Assembly: GCA_004298295.1 (NCBI GenBank)
Contig: SCUH01000187.1
Coordinates: 1-8,892 of the forward strand
Length of the DNA stretch: 8,892 bases
Direction: 5' to 3'
DNA from: Betaproteobacteria bacterium
GTDB lineage: Bacteria; Pseudomonadota; Gammaproteobacteria; Burkholderiales; SG8-39
Position 1 is the first letter of the stretch, and each line of letters opens with the position of its first letter. Shown in pieces: positions 6,982 to 8,892 of this stretch. Made by a program: the position numbers and the translations under genes. The notes below the pieces were generated by a model that saw nothing but the letters and a program-made list of their open reading frames with translations, made no database searches and was not told the DNA's origin.

Positions 6982-7800
6982 GTGGACAGGGACAGCCCTT
7001 CGCAGCAGCCTTCGAGCGCCTTCGTCGCGCTCGCGGAGGGCGGCTATCGCGCCACCGGGCTGACGCGCGGGCCCTGGCATCCCGAGCACCAGCACGCCGG
7101 TCCGCCGATCGCGCTGGTTGCGGGCGCGATCGAGCGCGTTGCGGCCGCCATGGAACTGACGCACATCGCGCGCCTCACCGCCAACCTGCTGCGGCCGATC
7201 CCGATCGCCGAGCTCAGTGTCGCAGTCGAAACCGATTATGCGGGGCGCAATGCGGCGCACTTTTCCGCGCGGCTTCACTCGGGCGGCAAGGAAGTGGCGC
7301 GCTTCACAGCGCTCGCGCAGCGCGAATCCCCGCTCGAGATCCCGGCGGACCTCGCGGGCCATCCCCTGCCTGCGGCGCCGGGCACGGTCGAAGCCTCCGC
7401 CCCGGCGCGCTTTCCATTCAACCAGAGGATCACGGGCTACCAGGACCTGATCGACAGCCGCCTGGCGCAGGGCTCGTTCTTCCGCGGCCCGTCGGCCGTG
7501 TGGTTCCGGCTGCGCTACCCGCTCGTCGCGGGCGAGACGCCGACGGCGATCCAGCGCGTCGCGGTCGCGGCCGATTCGGGCAACGGCATCAGCGCGGTGC
7601 TCGACTTCAACCGCTATGTGTTCGTCAACTCCGACCTCACCATCAACCTGCTGCGCCCGGCGCGCGGCGAATGGGTCTGCATCGACGCGCGCACGCTGGT
7701 GGGCTCGAGCGGCGGCGGCCTCGCCGAGGCGCGGATCTTCGACGCCGAGGGGCAGATCGGGCGCTCCACGCAGAGCCTGTCGGTCCGCACGCGCGAGTAG
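6982..7800 (+). CDS. Acyl-CoA thioesterase family protein (double hotdog)
   Basis: A 272-aa cytoplasmic protein of the TesB-like thioesterase family, built from two tandem hotdog domains; such enzymes hydrolyse acyl-CoA to free acid and CoA. The N-terminal hotdog shows GPWHPEHQHAGPPIALVAGA at about residues 31-50 and then LTANLLRPIPIAELSV. The second hotdog carries LRYPLVAGETPTAIQRVAVA, AADSGNGISAVLDF, and FVNSDLTINLLRPARGEWVC leading to SSGGGLAEARIFDAEG, typical of the C-terminal half. The length fits the family. The start is a GTG at 6982; no strong Shine-Dalgarno is visible, and no better in-frame start occurs before GPWHP. It is followed after 2 nt by a small gene of unknown function. Acyl-chain preference cannot be read. 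Confidence 0.88.
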   Translation: MDRDSPSQQPSSAFVALAEGGYRATGLTRGPWHPEHQHAGPPIALVAGAIERVAAAMELTHIARLTANLLRPIPIAELSVAVETDYAGRNAAHFSARLHSGGKEVARFTALAQRESPLEIPADLAGHPLPAAPGTVEASAPARFPFNQRITGYQDLIDSRLAQGSFFRGPSAVWFRLRYPLVAGETPTAIQRVAVAADSGNGISAVLDFNRYVFVNSDLTINLLRPARGEWVCIDARTLVGSSGGGLAEARIFDAEGQIGRSTQSLSVRTRE

Positions 7801-7802
7801 CC

Positions 7803-8204
7803 ATGTCCGAACCCCGAAACGCATCGATGCTCGAGAAGGAGCTCGCCGCCCTCGAGGAAACCTGCCGCGTCGCGGCACAGGCCATCACGAGCGCGCGCAG
7901 CGTGCGCGAAGCGATCGAGGCGGCCGAAGTCGACGTGCCGCACCACCTGCAGGCCGTGGTCCGGGTGAAGGTGCCGGCGCTCGGTCGCCTGGCGCGCGCG
8001 CGCGACATGCGCGTCGAGGAAATCGTCAAGGACCAGCTGACTTCGCTTCGCATCGAGCGCAGCGATTTCGTCGCCAGCCGCGAGCTCGACCGCTGGAAGG
8101 CGTCCGACTGGTACCTGCTGCGCTCGGGCTATCCGGACCTCTACGCCAAGGCGCTGCGCGAGGCGAACCTCATCATCGAGCAAAAGCGCAGGAACAAGCG
8201 CTGA
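7803..8204 (+). CDS. Conserved-looking small protein of unknown function
   Basis: I do not recognise this 133-aa protein. It is charged and appears mostly helical. Residues about 9-40 form an acidic helix (LEKELAALEETCRVAAQAIT). A basic helical middle follows (VRVKVPALGRLARARDMR, then VEEIVKDQLTSLRIERSDF), then a Trp/Tyr-rich segment, DRWKASDWYLLRSGYPDLYA, and a basic tail ending KRRNKR. There is no signal peptide or membrane segment. The ATG at 7803 lies 2 nt after the thioesterase stop, so it is probably translated from the same message; the Shine-Dalgarno is weak. Codon use is like its neighbours. It is the last plus-strand gene, and only 15 nt separate its stop from the end of the convergent permease frame, with no terminator visible. 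Confidence 0.7.
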   Translation: MSEPRNASMLEKELAALEETCRVAAQAITSARSVREAIEAAEVDVPHHLQAVVRVKVPALGRLARARDMRVEEIVKDQLTSLRIERSDFVASRELDRWKASDWYLLRSGYPDLYAKALREANLIIEQKRRNKR

Positions 8205-8219
8205 GCGGGCTGGAAGCGC

Positions 8220-8892
8220 TCATCGCGCTGCGGCTCGAGGCGCTGCGCGTGCACGCCGGGCTGTGACGGCGCGTGCGGTTTCGCTTGCCGCGGCTTGCGC
8301 GCGCCGGTTCATGAATTCGCTGACGGGATGCAGGGTGAGGCGGCCGCCCAGAATCCATGGCGAAAGAAGCTGCCCTTCGATGGTCGTGAAGGCGAGGAAC
8401 ACTGCTGGAACCAGCAGTGCCTGACCGATCTGCTCGAAGCTCAGGAAGGCGACCAGCGACAGGATCACCAGACTGACCGTGGCCCCCAGGTAGGGGATGT
8501 AGTTGAACACCGCCACCATGACACCCCAGAGGACCGGATTGGGCATGCCGAGCCAGTGCAGGGCGAAGCCGGTGGCGATTCCCAGTCCGGTGTTGACGCA
8601 GGTGATGGTGAATAGATAATGCGCCATCTCCGACTGGACGGTTCGCGCCACGCCAACCGCCCGCCGCTTGTCCGCGAACGTCGGCATTGCGCGCACCGCC
8701 TTGCGCAGGAACGCGTCGCCCGAGGCCAGCAGGAAATAGAGCAGAAGCAAAGTGGACACCGCCGACAGCAGGAACCGCTGGGTGCCGTCGAAGGTGCGCA
8801 TGAGCAGGCTGGGTTGGGCCGGGACCACTTTGTCCTTGCGCTTGGCGTTGTCGCCCGACTGGGCGATGGCCTCGACCTTTTCCGCAACCTTG
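8220..8892 (-). CDS. AI-2E family transporter (PerM-like), missing C-terminus; 5' end beyond window
   Basis: A membrane permease of the AI-2E/PerM family; some members are linked to quorum-signal export or sodium/proton exchange, and most are uncharacterised. The frame is open to the right edge (KVAEKVEAIAQSGDNAKRK), so the N-terminal part lies outside; a GTG at 8826-8828 is not the true start. Visible are the membrane segment LLSAVSTLLLLYFLLASG, ITCVNTGLGIATGFALHWLG, VFNYIPYLGATVSLVILSLV (the family NYIPYLG signature), and LLVPAVFLAFTTIEGQLLSP followed by GGRLTLHPV. After HPV the family normally continues with another hydrophobic segment (FLxxLFWGWLWG and onward). Here it switches to about 36 polar Arg/Ala-rich residues ending at 8220. 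No other frame restores the missing segment, so this is a truncation, not a simple frameshift. The protein is probably non-functional. Confidence 0.82.
   Translation of the reverse strand, partial: KVAEKVEAIAQSGDNAKRKDKVVPAQPSLLMRTFDGTQRFLLSAVSTLLLLYFLLASGDAFLRKAVRAMPTFADKRRAVGVARTVQSEMAHYLFTITCVNTGLGIATGFALHWLGMPNPVLWGVMVAVFNYIPYLGATVSLVILSLVAFLSFEQIGQALLVPAVFLAFTTIEGQLLSPWILGGRLTLHPVSEFMNRRAQAAASETARAVTARRARAAPRAAAR

Noticed and set aside
6217..7878. A 553-residue minus-strand open frame opposite the SnoaL-like and thioesterase genes
   Set aside because: It is Arg/His/Asp-rich antisense composition, and both plus-strand genes have clear family motifs.
8205..8266. Short Leu-rich plus-strand tail after the last operon gene (SGLEALIALRLEALR)
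   Set aside because: It has no start codon or ribosome site of its own and belongs to a frame that is a shadow upstream; a frameshift extension is not supported.
8400..8419. Near-perfect palindrome CACTGCTGG-AA-CCAGCAGTG as a terminator or operator
   Set aside because: It lies inside the permease coding sequence (LLVPAVF codons), has almost no loop and no U-run.

Overview
This is high-G+C DNA, by eye well over 60%, with strongly GC-biased third codon positions. It looks like a betaproteobacterial chromosome, probably Burkholderiales or a close relative. The pointers are a Bug-family tricarboxylate-type receptor, an AlkA-type glycosylase directly upstream of a start reading MKTTFLE (the typical betaproteobacterial accA N-terminus), and the HNH and DUF6352-like genes beside them. 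No RNA gene, insertion sequence, CRISPR array or phage gene was seen.

Left part, minus strand (about 1-2780). An HU-type nucleoid protein gene has its own candidate promoter, a 5' stem-loop leader and a strong Rho-independent terminator. Just past that terminator is a candidate promoter for a tightly packed operon: HNH endonuclease, DUF6352-like protein, AlkA-like DNA glycosylase, then the first codons of accA running off the left edge. The genes overlap or nearly touch (8-nt overlap, 4-nt GTGA overlap, 24-nt gap). The DUF6352-like protein is best read from a CTG codon, because 54 family-like codons precede its first ATG.

Middle (about 2781-4683). A 258-nt intergenic stretch holds an AT-rich palindrome. 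Next is a minus-strand gene for an IlvD/Edd-family dehydratase (567 aa) that keeps the three cluster cysteines but has some unusual residues. It is divergent, across only 63 nt, from a plus-strand gene set.

Right part, plus strand (4684-8204). Five closely spaced genes look like one transcription unit: a secreted Bug-type solute receptor, a ModA-like binding protein without a signal peptide, a SnoaL/NTF2-like protein, a double-hotdog acyl-CoA thioesterase, and a small unrecognised protein. With the divergent dehydratase this suggests a small organic-acid uptake and acyl-CoA metabolism locus. The substrate cannot be read from the sequence, and no TctA/TctB membrane partner is in view.

Right edge (8220-8892, minus strand). 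An AI-2E-type permease gene enters from beyond the window. Its C-terminus stops matching the family abruptly after the GGRLTLHPV segment, so the gene has lost its last membrane part, either in the genome or through a misjoined assembly.
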